Below, piece after piece: positions 10,745 through 21,543 of a DNA stretch of 64,000 nucleotides. The DNA is from Chaetomium olivaceum (lineage: Eukaryota > Ascomycota > Sordariomycetes > Sordariales > Chaetomiaceae), in assembly GCA_039881045.1 (NCBI GenBank), contig JAYWVB010000005.1:992001-1056000 (forward strand), read 5' to 3'. The stretch's first letter is position 1. The number at the start of each line of letters is the position of its first letter. The translations under genes were made by a program, and so were the position numbers. The notes beneath the pieces are model-generated. The model was not told where the DNA came from and searched no databases. It saw only the letters and a list, made by a program, of their open reading frames with translations.

Positions 10745-12816
10745 GATAACAGAACTAGATTGGGAAGAAAAATGACTACCCAAATCAGTGGTCCTGAGAA
10801 GATACCAGATCGGGAGGATTTATAAGCTTTGGGTCTTGCTCTAGCGCGCTGGTCCCTACATATATCTGATGCTTCCTGCGGACACAGAGGCCGATGAACG
10901 GATCGGAGCGCCGGGAGCGGGCCGAAGGATTCGAACGAGGACTAGCAATTACCATATTGGGCCAGGGTACCTAATTACCTGAGTAAGACAAGCCGAATAA
11001 ATGGCACACAAGCTACCTGTTGAACGAGAACCTTCCGTCCCAATATGCTGCAAATATGCCTCCCTGTTAGTTGGTCAGCGTTGTAGTAGGAATCTGGAAC
11101 GGATTCCCCGGATGACGCAAACTGCACAACCGGAACGGGCTGCATGAGACGCGGATGGTACCCGGCGGCGTCATGAGCGCGTACATCCGCAGGAAGTTAA
11201 GCCGTTGCACAATCTCGACTATCATTTCACCAGGCGCAAGATACCCTACTCAGTTGAGGAATGAAGGAAATGGGTCACAGGTATGCGGTGGAGAATCGTT
11301 ATAACTACTTCTGGGCCGAGTACGGCTGGTTGGGAGAAGCCTACCTACCTTAGAATCAGGGGCTACTACCCGAACCGGGAAGGGGAGACGGATACGATGG
11401 TGACGTAGTAGTTAGTGAATGCCAGGCCGGGTTGCGGCAGTCCACAGATCCTTAAGCTTGCGGATCAGGGACAGGCCTTACGCCCCTACCAGCTTAGGTT
11501 TCTTGGTCAAGACTGCATAGCACGGGTAAGTGGTACTATGGAGAGGTCAAGTACCGAGCCGTTTAGACTTTCGTTCCCCCACATTGCCCCCACATGTATA
11601 AGAATGGGCCAAGACATCGGATTTGGAGTGCGAGCCCATCTGCAACTAAGTGGGCTGTTGCGCCGTTATGTGCATTAGTGTGGCATGGAAAATAGAGTAT
11701 GGGGCAGGAAGTCAAGCTCCGAGCCTTTTTAGTTCCCGTCGTTTACCCAAGGATCATGCTTCGTTCAAGTCCGCCCCCCCGCACGGAATTTGGGTGTGGT
11801 TCGGGTATGTCGCGTCGTGTAGTTGTATGCCGTGTAAGGTATGTTGTGTACCACGAAGTCGGGTATGCAATAGTCAAGTCCGGAAGCATTTTAGTTCCAG
11901 TCCTCCGCCGATGATTCTATCACGATAATTGGCTCAAGGCCATTGGAATGTCGACGGGTTTGCTTCAGTTGGCAGAAAAGAGGCCCATGGACACTACTAT
12001 CTCAACCGGCGGTGAGCAAATTCTTTTGGTAGCATCAGTGATATACTTCATTCAGCTTAGTCCATTACACTAAGGTAGCCAAGTGGGGTGTGGTACGGGT
12101 AGATTGCCGTTGTCGAATATACGAGTTGACGAATATGTTTTGCAGTGTTCAACTTAACCCCGGCATGCCCGGTTGGTAACATCGGATTTTAGGGGTGAGA
12201 GACGCCTGTCAGACCTGCAACTCCGCCCCTCACGTGCCTCCCGGTCGTCTCGGTCTCTGCGCCCTTCCGGAATGCGATGTGGTTTCGCCAGGTACTTCAG
12301 GTGGTAGGTACAATATCATGCCTCGGTAAGATACCTAATTCTCTTCATATCATACTTGTATGTACCGTACCACACACGTAGTTGGCTATATCGGACCCAT
12401 TTCGTTGGGGGATGGTCATTTGAAACACCGATGCCAGAGTTGAACTTTGCCGCCCAAACCCGCAATGGCCAGACTGCTGCAGGGTGAGGTGGGTGACATT
12501 GCCTCAGTCAGCCCTGCAGAGCCCAGGGCAAAGGTACCTCGGTACCTCCATGCCACCAAAGGGGGGAGGGTATCCTGGAACTTGCAAGGCTGGCACCGCC
12601 TCATATCCGCGTCGGAGTAAACCGCGTAGCGCGGGGTAATGCCTTTTAAGATCCCGCATCAAAATCCACTTTTGCCCATTGACTTCCTTATCATTTAGGT
12701 ACCGAATCAATCAGGGTGTGGTGTATGTGTGTTACGCGGTACTTTCTTGTCCTACTACACCATCTGGCAAACCTCCGATCACCCGCCGCATCGCCGCAAT
12801 AAGGTTGTAAATCGCA
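10745..12816. other. Intergenic region, no gene seen
   Basis: About 2.1 kb between the divergently transcribed dehydrogenase and Zn2Cys6 regulator genes, so it should contain both promoters. Frames are short and without motifs. A degenerate duplication of about 60 bases is described separately. Confidence 0.6.
11681..11906. repeat. Degenerate direct duplication in intergenic DNA
   Basis: Segments around 11681-11742 and 11846-11906 share a similar order of blocks, centred on GTCAAG(C)TCCG and TTTTAGTTCC; a third, weaker copy of the core is at 11546. Spacing is about 162-165 bases. The similarity is partial and no function is evident. Confidence 0.3.
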
Positions 12817-15007
12817 ATGCATTCTGGCAAGCGGAAACGAGAAGTGTCGGCCTGTATACCCTGCCACACACGAAAGCAAAAGGTACTTACCTACCCATCA
12901 CGGTCTTCGGTCTCGGCTAGAATTGAATTGACCATTACTGGGGTCGATGGGGAACGCGCTTTTGCTAACACAATCGCGTTTGGATAGTGCGACCGTCAGT
13001 ATCCCTGCAACAGGTGCAGTCGTCGACGACAACCGGAGCTCTGTGCCTATTATTCTTTTCAGCTTCAAAGACAGACAGCCAGCCCGGCGGTACCACGAGA
13101 TAGCAAGAGCCGGGATGAGGATGGACAGTCTGAAATCGTAGCCGATCGCTACGAGGGGGATAAACAGGACAGCATGAACGACGGCGAGGCGGACGACGAG
13201 TCCCCGAGGACATTCGGGACACCTTGGAAGAGGTCCGGGTGGTCGTCTTTGGCGGAAGCGTTCGGGTACGACGGCCGGAGCGAATGCAACACCATGGCAC
13301 TTGTGCGGAAGCTGGCACCCGAAGATGACAGAGCGGACCTCAAAGACAAGCCCATACCGAGCGAGGTCGAGGAGCAGGTTCGCAAGACGCTGGATAGAAT
13401 GCCCAGCCGTCGCATAATCGACTTTCTGGTACGATACTTTGTGACCGAAGTCAACCATATCGACCAACTTTTGTATCCGCCGTGGTTCCTCGGCCAGTAC
13501 CCAGCGATGGTGGGAACTTTACAGCGTCTCCACCGTGGCCGAGATTGAATTCCTCATCCTCATCCTCAGGATATGTTGTTACGCCTCGCAGTTTCTTCCG
13601 TCACCCAGTTACACCATTGACAGCATCAAAGGGGTGCCCCTTACAGAGATCCGCAAGTCCTGCGAGGATGTCATCTACGTTCTTGGTCCCATCTGCTCCC
13701 GGCTGTATCCGCGGGGCTCCCTGGTGCGCGTGCAGCAGATCGCGTACGGGGGCCTTTCGGCGGGGAGTATTGGCCACATGAATAGCTTCTGGGAAATGAT
13801 TAGTTGTGCTAGCCGTGTGGCCCAGCATATTGGGTTACACCTGGACGCCGTTATATCCGCCAGCAGTGCGGATGAGATGGACAAGGAGATGACACGGCGC
13901 ACATATTGCAACCTCTACATATGGGACAGGTAGGTGTTCTCGCTTCTTCGCCAGCCGATGAACGACCTTGGAAAAGCTAACGTTTTGGCAAACAGCTACT
14001 TGGCGAGGCATCTCGACCGCATCCCCTTCCTCCCTGACACCCTCAACGCCGATATCCTACCCCGGATGCGTCTCCTCCCTGACAGCATTGGCATCGACTC
14101 GGAGACCTCAGACGTCCCCAACGTCTTCACCGAGCGCATCCTCCGCGCCCGCCTCGCCGAGTTCTGGCGCTGTCACCGCCTTCCGCGGAGCCCCGAGTGG
14201 GACGTGATCGCGGCCGAGGAAGTTTACGAGGAATTCTGTAGCACCTTCCTCCAGACGATGCCGCCGGCCTTCGCGCTCGAGCCCGACACCCAATGGGACG
14301 AGCACCTCCCTACCCTGGTCATGCAGCGTCAGCTCCTGCACATCGCCATCTTCGAGCAGCTCTGCTGGAATTTCAAGCCCACCGTCCTCCAGCAGCCGGA
14401 TCAAGTCACCCGCCTGCCGCTTTACAAGCAGGTCATGATGTCGCACGGCAAGCGTGCGCTGGCGGCCGCTGCCTTACGTCTCTTGCAGTGTGTCTCGACG
14501 CTGCACCGCCTCATGGGCGGGTCGCATACTCGGTTCTCTGGCATCATCGTGCCGACGTTTGAAGCGGCTGTGCCACTCCTCTGCCTATGCGCGGATCCCA
14601 CTTTCCCGGGGGACACGATCCAGCACGGGCCCGGGGCCGGCCAACTCCCGCACGGCGGCATGGGGGCAAGGCGGAGTGCCAATCCGCTCGAGGCGCGCAT
14701 CGGGAAGGTCACGCGGGGGGAGTGTGTGCAGGCGGCGAGGGACGCCCTGGCTATGCTGGAGGCGCTGGCCGAGGTCAGTGAGGTAGCCGAGGTAGGGGCG
14801 AGGACGCTGGCGAGGTTGATTACGAGGGTGGATGGGTTGACGCCTCCGATGAGTGTGAGCCCGCAGGAGGTTTATGGGGGTGGTGGTGATGGTGGTGTTG
14901 GTGTTCAAGGTGGCGTGGGCGGAACGGATATGAATGTTGGCCCTGGAGGTGATATGGCGGCATCCATGGCGTCAGGCGGAGGGGTGGCTGGCGGCCTGAC
15001 CCCATGA
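12817..15007 (+). CDS. Zn2Cys6 transcription factor with fungal-specific TF domain (apparent frameshift)
   Basis: Likely pathway regulator of the adjoining cluster. Exon 1 is 12817-12882, then 12988-13929 and 13996-15007. The intron 12883-12987, with a TGCTAACA branch point, splits the zinc cluster: CIPCHTRKQK joins CDRQYPCNRC and C eight residues on, giving the exact C-x2-C-x6-C-x5-C-x2-C-x8-C pattern at residues 13-41. A Fungal_trans-type middle region follows (VNHIDQLLYPPWF; AEIEFLILILRIC). Between these blocks the frame must change by one base: after FLGQY the continuation RWWELYSVSTVAEIE is read only if one of the three C at 13500-13502 is extra. No acceptable intron solves this. The C-terminus is Gly-rich. 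The model is either a gene with a sequencing error or a regulator truncated before most of its middle domain. Confidence 0.85.
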
Positions 15008-15740
15008 GGGAATGTGTTCCGGGAGGAGGAGGCGTTCAACAAGCCTTTCCTTTTGTTGGCAGTATGTGCGTCGGGGTCAGCCCGGGCTGGGCTGACCTCT
15101 TGGGGGATTTAACCGACAGCTTTGGCATTTAAGTTGGCAACATTGGGAACATGGAGTTATGGCTTTGACGAAGGGAGAACTACCTACTAGACAACATTGA
15201 AAGCGCCCTCTCAAGTTATTTGTATTTCTAAACCTTGTTTATGGCCGGTCATGGATAACAAGGACTTCTTCATGGCGCGTAATTCACGCAGTTACCTTCT
15301 TCTCGCCCATCTTTGATCGGTGAGGTCCAGTTTTGTTGGTCGGTCGGTCGTCGATGAGTTCGGTCGGTTGGTTGCATCCCACCTTTTCGAGTCACAAACG
15401 CCTCAATGCCCTGCTCAGGTCATCACTTTCCGGTCTTTGCTACCTGAATCCGAGACAGCTCAGGCTTAGGTAACCGGATACGGTATGGCTTAGTTATAGA
15501 GTAATCTGGCTTGATCCCTCATGGACTCGAAATACCACATTTACTTAGTCCCCGATCCTTTTTGCCCCGGGCCTGCCAGTCCAACGTTCTGGCTACCATT
15601 CAGTGCCTTACGCATTTCCCCATTATCTAATCATCAGACCAGACCATGCAGTGACAAACCACAGGTAGATTGTCGATGCCATTCAACCGGTGACATCACG
15701 CAAGTACCTTGCTTTGTGAATGGAATCGATCCTCGGGCAT

Positions 15741-15800
15741 GTCCCACCTCGGCATGTCCCATCTCGGCCTTGCCCCATCTCGGCCGTCCCATCTCGGCAT
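15741..15800 (+). repeat. Four 15-bp tandem units containing CTCGGC
   Basis: Four consecutive 15-base units with consensus GTCCCATCTCGGCMT; the first, second and fourth begin GTCCCA. Each holds ATCTCGGC or ACCTCGGC, which resembles the half-site in the MFS promoter (TTTCTCGGCC at 32211-32220). They lie about 500 bases upstream of the P450 start. A cluster of regulator half-sites is a reasonable guess; a simple minisatellite is the alternative. Confidence 0.7.
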
Positions 15801-15907
15801 CTTTCAAGTTACCTTAAACGGCAAATGCCAAGCTTGTGCCTTGCATCCCGGAGCCACCACCGTGCCCCACTGTCTGCGCAGCGGCGACCAGGATTGCGTT
15901 GGCTATC

Positions 15908-15923
15908 GCCGACAAATGTCGGC
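15908..15923. promoter_or_regulatory. Palindrome GCCGACA-AA-TGTCGGC upstream of the P450
   Basis: Perfect 7+7 base inverted repeat with a 2-base spacer, 375 bases upstream of the P450 start. The same core, CCGACA-N2-TGTCGG, occurs between PKS and O-methyltransferase (30199-30212) and, with one mismatch, before the MFS gene (32205-32218). The CCG/CGG triplets fit recognition by a Zn2Cys6 dimer; binding by the protein encoded at 12817-15007 is inference. A second imperfect palindrome, CCGAA-AATG-TTCGG, adjoins at 15923-15936. Confidence 0.65.
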
Positions 15924-16298
15924 CGAAAATGTTCGGTCCAACTTTGGTGGTTTGTCATCACGGCATCGCTCGCCATTCACCATTTGCTGGCTCAGAAAGC
16001 CCCTAAGATGAACGGTCGTAGCATGCTCGGCCACAGGCTTTCGGCGTTCAACATGCCATGCGGCGGACAGGATGGATTTTCGACTTTTGATCGGCAATGG
16101 ATTATGGGGTTTCTCACATTCTGCGGCCCCCTGCGGTAGGTATTCAGTAAGCAGTGGTAACGTATGTAGCTACCCTGTGATGCCCATCCACGTAGCAAGG
16201 GCCCCATCTTCTAGACTTTACCTCGTTGCCCTCCATCTTGACAGATTCGTGCTCCAACACATCACCTCGTGGTCGACACTGGACTAAACCAAGGCATA

Positions 16299-18063
16299 AT
16301 GCTGCCACTTCCGCTTCAGGCCTGGGGCAGCCTGGAGTCGCCCTTGACGACGGCAATAGTTGCCGGAATCACCATCTTGTCTGTGGCTCTTTACCTGGCT
16401 TACCTGTGGCTGCGACCAAAACCGGTTCCTGGAATCCCGTACAATGTCGAGGCCACAAAGACTTTATGGGGGGACCTACCAGCCTGGAACCGCTACGCCG
16501 CTCAAAACGGTGAACTCAGCTCATGGCTCGGCGAACTTTGCCTAAAGCACCAATCTCCCGTTGCCCTGCCCAGCCTTCATACACCCATTCTCAAAACCAT
16601 GGATCTTGGTGGGAGATTTTCACGAGGCTCAAGACATCCTCATGAGACGGACCGACTTTGAGAAGCCCCAGTTCCTGATTGACGGCTTGGCTGCTCTTGG
16701 TGGCTTTCATGCTAGATTCAAGACGAACGATCCCAGGTTCAAGGCTAGCCGCCAGATTAGGCAAGACCTGATGGCTCCTAAGTTCCTCCACGGCTACATT
16801 GGCCCTTTTGCGCATACCAAGGGGCTCCAGATCGTTGAGCTCTTCAAGGTCAAGGCAGAACTTGCCAATGGTCGGCCGTTTCGTATGCAAAAGGACTTCG
16901 CCCGTGTTGTCCTCGACATCATGCTCCACCACGCATTCGGCGACGAGCACAACGATTCGGCAATGGAACCTCAGCTAGAACTAATCACCAAACTAACCCC
17001 GTCTTCGATACCCCAGGGCGGCAAAGACGAGCCAGTGGAATTCCCGGACGCGCCCCAAAGCTTCTTTTTCGAACTTCTCCATGAGACGGCCGAAGTCATG
17101 GAACGGACCACCATCTCCCCAACCCCCCGGCTAAGCCACTGGTGGTGGTCCAAGCACAAGTGGTACAAGCACATGGTGGAAGAACGACACAACGTCATGG
17201 CCGGCTTGCTCAAAAAGGCCGCCGCCAACGTCCGCGCCGGCAAGACGGAATCCGCCCTCGAACACATGATGGCGCGCGAGCTGGCCCTGGCCGAAAAGCA
17301 GGGCCGCAAACCCCAGCTCGTCAGCCGCGAGTTGTCGGACGAGATGTTTGCCGACCCAATGACCGGCCACCACACTACCAGCAGCGCCATGACTTGGCTG
17401 GTCAAATATCTCACCGGCTACCAGCACGCCCAAAAGCGCCTCCGAGAGGAGCTGTACGCCACCTTCCCGCAAGCTGTACAGGAGGAACGACCCCCAACGT
17501 GCGAGGAGCTGCGCCAGGCCAAACTCCCCTACCTTGACGCGGTCATCGAAGAGTCCCGCCGCCTGACGCCCTTCGTCATTGTCCGCGAAGCCGCGCAGGA
17601 CCTTGATATCCTCGGCCACCGCATCCCCAAGGGCAGCCAGTGCTTCATGCTCAGCGCGGGACCGGGCATCACCCTGCCTTCGGTGCCCGTGGACGAGTCC
17701 AAGCGCAGCCCGTCCTCCAAGGCCGGCAAGCGTTGGGGCGTATGGGACGAGTCGCGCGATCTGAAGCTTTTTGAGCCTGAGCGCTGGCTTGTGACCCGCG
17801 AGGATGGTGGGTATGACTTTGATGCTACGGCGGGGCCGCAGCTTGGTTTTGGTATGGGGCCAAGGCAGTGCTGGGGAAGAAGGCTGGCGCAGCTGGCGGT
17901 GAGGACCGTTATTGCGTTGGTTGTGTGGGAGTTGGAGATGCTGGAAATACCGGACGAGTTGGGGGGATATGCTGGTTTGGATGGCATCTCCCGCCAGCCG
18001 GTCAAGGCGTTTGCAAGGATGAGGAAAATAACGCCTTACAAGGTGCAAGGTCCAGTCGCATAA
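16299..18063 (+). CDS. Cytochrome P450 monooxygenase (apparent frameshift near the N-terminus)
   Basis: Membrane-anchored, heme-dependent tailoring oxidase. The start ATG at 16299 precedes a hydrophobic anchor (about residues 15-40). Visible motifs are an I-helix TGHHTTSS, the ExxR EESRR, FEPERW and the heme-binding FGMGPRQCWG with its Cys ligand. Length would be about 587 residues. The first 88 codons are in one frame and the rest, from AFIHPFSKPW, in the next. The shift lies within about 16563-16573, where removing one C of a CCC gives SPVALPAFIHPF. An alternative 64-bp intron (16510-16573, donor GTGAAC, acceptor CCCAG) also restores the frame, but it would delete GELSSWLGELCLKHQ, which looks like normal P450 sequence. 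It lies in the same orientation as the oxidase and regulator, with a palindromic candidate operator upstream. Confidence 0.9.
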
Positions 18064-19410
18064 TTATGGAGGACTCAGGAAGAGCTTCACTCCCGTGGCG
18101 TGAGATGTCTGCTTGTTAGCTGTCTTCAAAAGCCAGGTCATAATAGCAGATATCATCATTCTGGGTTGTTCCCTCTTTCAACATTGGGGCTGAAGCTCTG
18201 TAAATAACTTACTGTAGGTAGCTCTGATTCAACACTCCGCTCTCGCTGTTCCACTGTGTTAACACGGCCGTTCGTGTGCCGTTGCTCAGTGAACGCCAGC
18301 CCCTGACCACATACATCACCACCGTGATCACTTACCAAGTAAGCTAATTTTAGCACCTGATGGACATAGAAAGCCAATCCAGATCAATCCCGTCCTGACA
18401 AGCGTTGTTTCAGGAAAACGGCACGTGAACAGTTGTGCATGCGAGTGTTCTCTGTGTCGGTAACCGAGAGGGTGACTGGGAGGTGGATCGCCGGGTTGAA
18501 TGCAACTGAATAACGTAACGCTATTGAATGTCTGTTCACAGCTTGAACTTCCCAGTCAAACCTTCCATCTCGTCGAGTCCCGATTCCCAAGCCTTCGGTT
18601 ATGTTGTGTCTGAAGTGTCTTTTCAGGACACGAAGGTTCCTGTTGGTCAACTTACTCGTCACTCTTCTTGAACCATTTCCAGACACTACGATAGAGGACA
18701 ATTAGGAGAGTTGGGTCCAAACAAAGCGGTGGCTAGCCTCATACAGTTAGCTGTTGTATCAGGGGTTTCAGGGCCGTCAAAGACAACGGGCTACTAGTTA
18801 ATAATCGAGGAATTCAACTTGCAACGATGGGCCGGTCAACGTTTCCAGTGAATAACCATGCTTCTCCAAACCAACGACTCTTATTTCCTCTTTTTGACGC
18901 CGTGATATTCTCTTTTTTGGCACAGATGTGGACTGACTGACTTTGTTTGATTGGTTACCACTCACTCGGTGCCCTCGGATTTCGGCCAGGGGCCAGCAGT
19001 CACCCCTGTGAACAAATGTCCCGTTGTCTCCGGAAGGATCAGACTTCGAGCATCGGCCGAAGGCAACCCAGCGAAGTGGAAGCAAGGGTTACAGCAAGGG
19101 TAAAGCAGCTGACCTTTGGAACCGCAGTGCTCAAGAACATGGGATGACCCTCGGCAACCTACCTGCTAACGTTATCTAGGCCCGGCTGCGCCGCAAAACA
19201 TCGCCGCTATGCCTCCACTCCTAGCCGTCATTTCTCGGTCGAAGCCTTTTCTGTTGAAGGAATAAGGTGTAGTAGCTACAGTCAGCACGGACTATCCTTG
19301 CAACGCGCATTTGACATACTTAAATATCCATCGTCCCATCTTCGTCTCTCTTCTGTCGCGGGTACGTGATAAGTCTCAACACCACCCATGACATCTCGGT
19401 TGTGTTCACG
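18064..19410. other. Intergenic region between P450 and FAD oxidase
   Basis: About 1.35 kb with no supported gene. It holds the P450 3' flank and the oxidase promoter. A half-site-like TCGGCCGA lies near 19052-19061 and a TTAAATA TATA-like element near 19318, some 90 bases before the oxidase start. No full palindrome was seen. Confidence 0.6.
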
Positions 19411-21193
19411 ATGCCGCTGCCATCTTCTATTGCTTTGTGTGGCCTAGCCCTCGTATTTCCTTTTGTGAATGGGGCTACGGTTCCGGTTTCCGAACTCAAC
19501 ATTAAACGTGCGGAATGCTTTACAAGCGCGGAGACCCAACAGGAGCTTGCCTCTCTTCTTTCTAACAAGGCCACCATTTTGGGACCGGCTCATGCGAATT
19601 GGGTAGATGCCACTGAGAGGTACATGCAGCAGGTCCAGCCTACGGTCTGCCTCTCTGTACGCCCCGGAACGGAAGATGATGTAGCAAAGATTGTAAGTCA
19701 GGTTTCTTGTCTCAGTAAATAACCTCCTCTGACTTACACTACCAAGGTCCGATTCGCAAATCAACTTGGCGTCCCATTTTACACAGTCAGCCGTGGTCAC
19801 GCCTTGACAACAAGTGTTGGCCGTTTTCAAGGCATTGAGATTGACCTGAGAGATCTCAATGCCTTTGAAGTCAACCCAAATAATGTGACGGCTCGTTTCC
19901 AAGGCGGCGCGTACAGCCATGAAGTGATCCTTGGTCTCTGGGACCAAGGGTTTGTGACAGGTAACGTCCACGTTTCCAAAGTCGGAAATGGAAAGTCGGG
20001 TCCAACTAAAACTTTGCTTGATAGGCACCGGAGGCTGCGAGTGTGTTAGCGTTATTGGCCCGGCCTTGGGAGGAGGCCATGGGCTACAGCAAGGACAACA
20101 TGGGTTGACAATGGATATGCTCGTCAACTTGAATGTTGTCTTGGCTAATGGAACTGCCGTTCAGGTCAACGAGACCAGCCACCCGGACTTGTGGTGGGCC
20201 ATGCGAGGCGCCGGTCACAACTTCGGCATTGTGACGAGCTTCGAATCCCAAATCTTTCCCGAAGACAAGTCTAAGACGTACCTCGTCAAAACATATCAGT
20301 TTGCCGGGCGCTCGTTAGAGGCTGTGATCGATCGGATTAACAAGTTCCAAGGGCTGGGCACTCTTGATCCCGCATGGCTTGGTTCTTTTGGTCTTTACAC
20401 CATGAATACGACCTTGAGCAAGACTGAGGTAAAGTACAATGCATTCGGGATAGGGAGTGACATGCTCTAATTGCATAGCTAGGCCATCATCAGCTGGGCA
20501 TTCGTTTACAGTGGCTCACAAGCGGACGGTGACGCGGCGCTAAAGCCCTTTGACGACCTCAAGCCCCTGTCGGTGGATTCGGTGAACGTTCCCTACAGTG
20601 TTGTCAATGGATACATTGGCGGCGGGATGGACGGCTGGCTGTGCGAAGGGAATAAGACTCACGTCATTGGGACATCCAACCTCCAGACCTACAACAAAAC
20701 CGCGATGCGTTCCATTTACAATCTCTACAACCAAAAGATCCGTCAACATCCTAGGCTTGGACATACTCGAGTTTTGGTGGAAGGGTACTCAGTGAAAGGG
20801 GTTACCAGCCGCCGGTCGGAGGACTCGGCTTACGCTCTACGAGATGAACACATTTTAACGTGAGTAAACCCGCTGACAAGAGCACCAGTTTCTGGTTGAT
20901 GTTTTGGACGCTGACAACATCTATCCAGATATTTCGACACGAGGTTCGACTCTACGGATGACCCTCTCATCCCTTTTGCCAGAAAATGGCGTGACCAGAC
21001 TGTGGCGCTGTGGTACGGCGGACAGCCCGCGAGGCGGCCTACGACCTACGTGAACTACGCCGCCGGGTACGAGTCCCTCGAAGCCAGGTACGGATACGAA
21101 CCGTGGCGGTTGGAGAGATTGCGCAAACTGAAGCATCAGTACGATCCCGACAATAAGTTTGCTTGGTACAATCCAATCGTTCCGCCTGTCTAG
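19411..21193 (+). CDS. Secreted FAD-linked oxidoreductase, berberine-bridge-enzyme (BBE) type
   Basis: Predicted secreted flavoenzyme, 513 residues, from five exons: 19411-19692, 19747-19960, 20025-20428, 20483-20859 and 20929-21193. The frame is fully open across all joins. A signal peptide covers about residues 1-22 (hydrophobic core ALCGLALVFPFVNG). The PCMH-type FAD domain shows SVRPGTEDDV, then SRGHAL with the His (about 112) that usually holds the flavin. GTGGCECVSVIGPALGGGHG follows, with Cys 170/172 as the likely second flavin bond. The BBE C-terminal motif is present as YVNYAAGYES and DPDNKFAWYNP. Family members oxidise small hydroxyl-, amine- or ring-closing substrates. Between P450 and PKS it probably oxidises the polyketide. 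It is convergent with the PKS. Confidence 0.93.
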
Positions 21194-21543
21194 GTCAGGG
21201 CTTGGCTTTGCTGAGGGGGTTAGCAATGTGGTGGTAGACGCGAGAACTCATGAGAAGGGGGGTTTGCAGCAGAAGCAGAACGATCTTATTCGACGGAACC
21301 AAGTTATAGAAATTCATTCTTCATGCTACTTCGTAACTCGTGGTAGTAGTTGGTTACCGTGTGCCCCATCAACCCTGTGACGATCAGGGCTGGAACCCAG
21401 GGATGTACAGAACGCAGCCCAGAGGCCAAGTATAAGGAGATGTGTAGACATTGCTAAGAATGAGTTGAGAAAAAAAAAAAAAAAAAACCTATGGAATCTA
21501 AATTGGAAACACATCATTCCAATCTCGTGTTATCGCATTTCCC
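21194..21543. other. Convergent 3' flanks of oxidase and PKS
   Basis: Short spacer holding the 3' ends of two converging genes and an uninterrupted run of about 17 A near 21471-21487. No gene seen. Confidence 0.6.

Larger units (their letters stand above)
15008..16298. other. Intergenic region upstream of the P450, with repeats and palindrome
   Basis: About 1.3 kb with no gene. It contains the 3' flank of the regulator, a four-unit 15-base tandem repeat (15741-15800) and a perfect palindrome (15908-15923), both listed separately. Confidence 0.65.

Noticed and set aside
10915..10945. GGATTCGAAC, resembling a tRNA T-loop
   Set aside because: No acceptor, D-arm or anticodon stem can be formed around it on either strand.
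13430..13498. Intron GTACGATAC...GGCCAG in the regulator as an alternative to the frameshift
   Set aside because: It would remove VNHIDQLLYPPWFLGQ, a typical part of the fungal TF domain, and gives no better junction.
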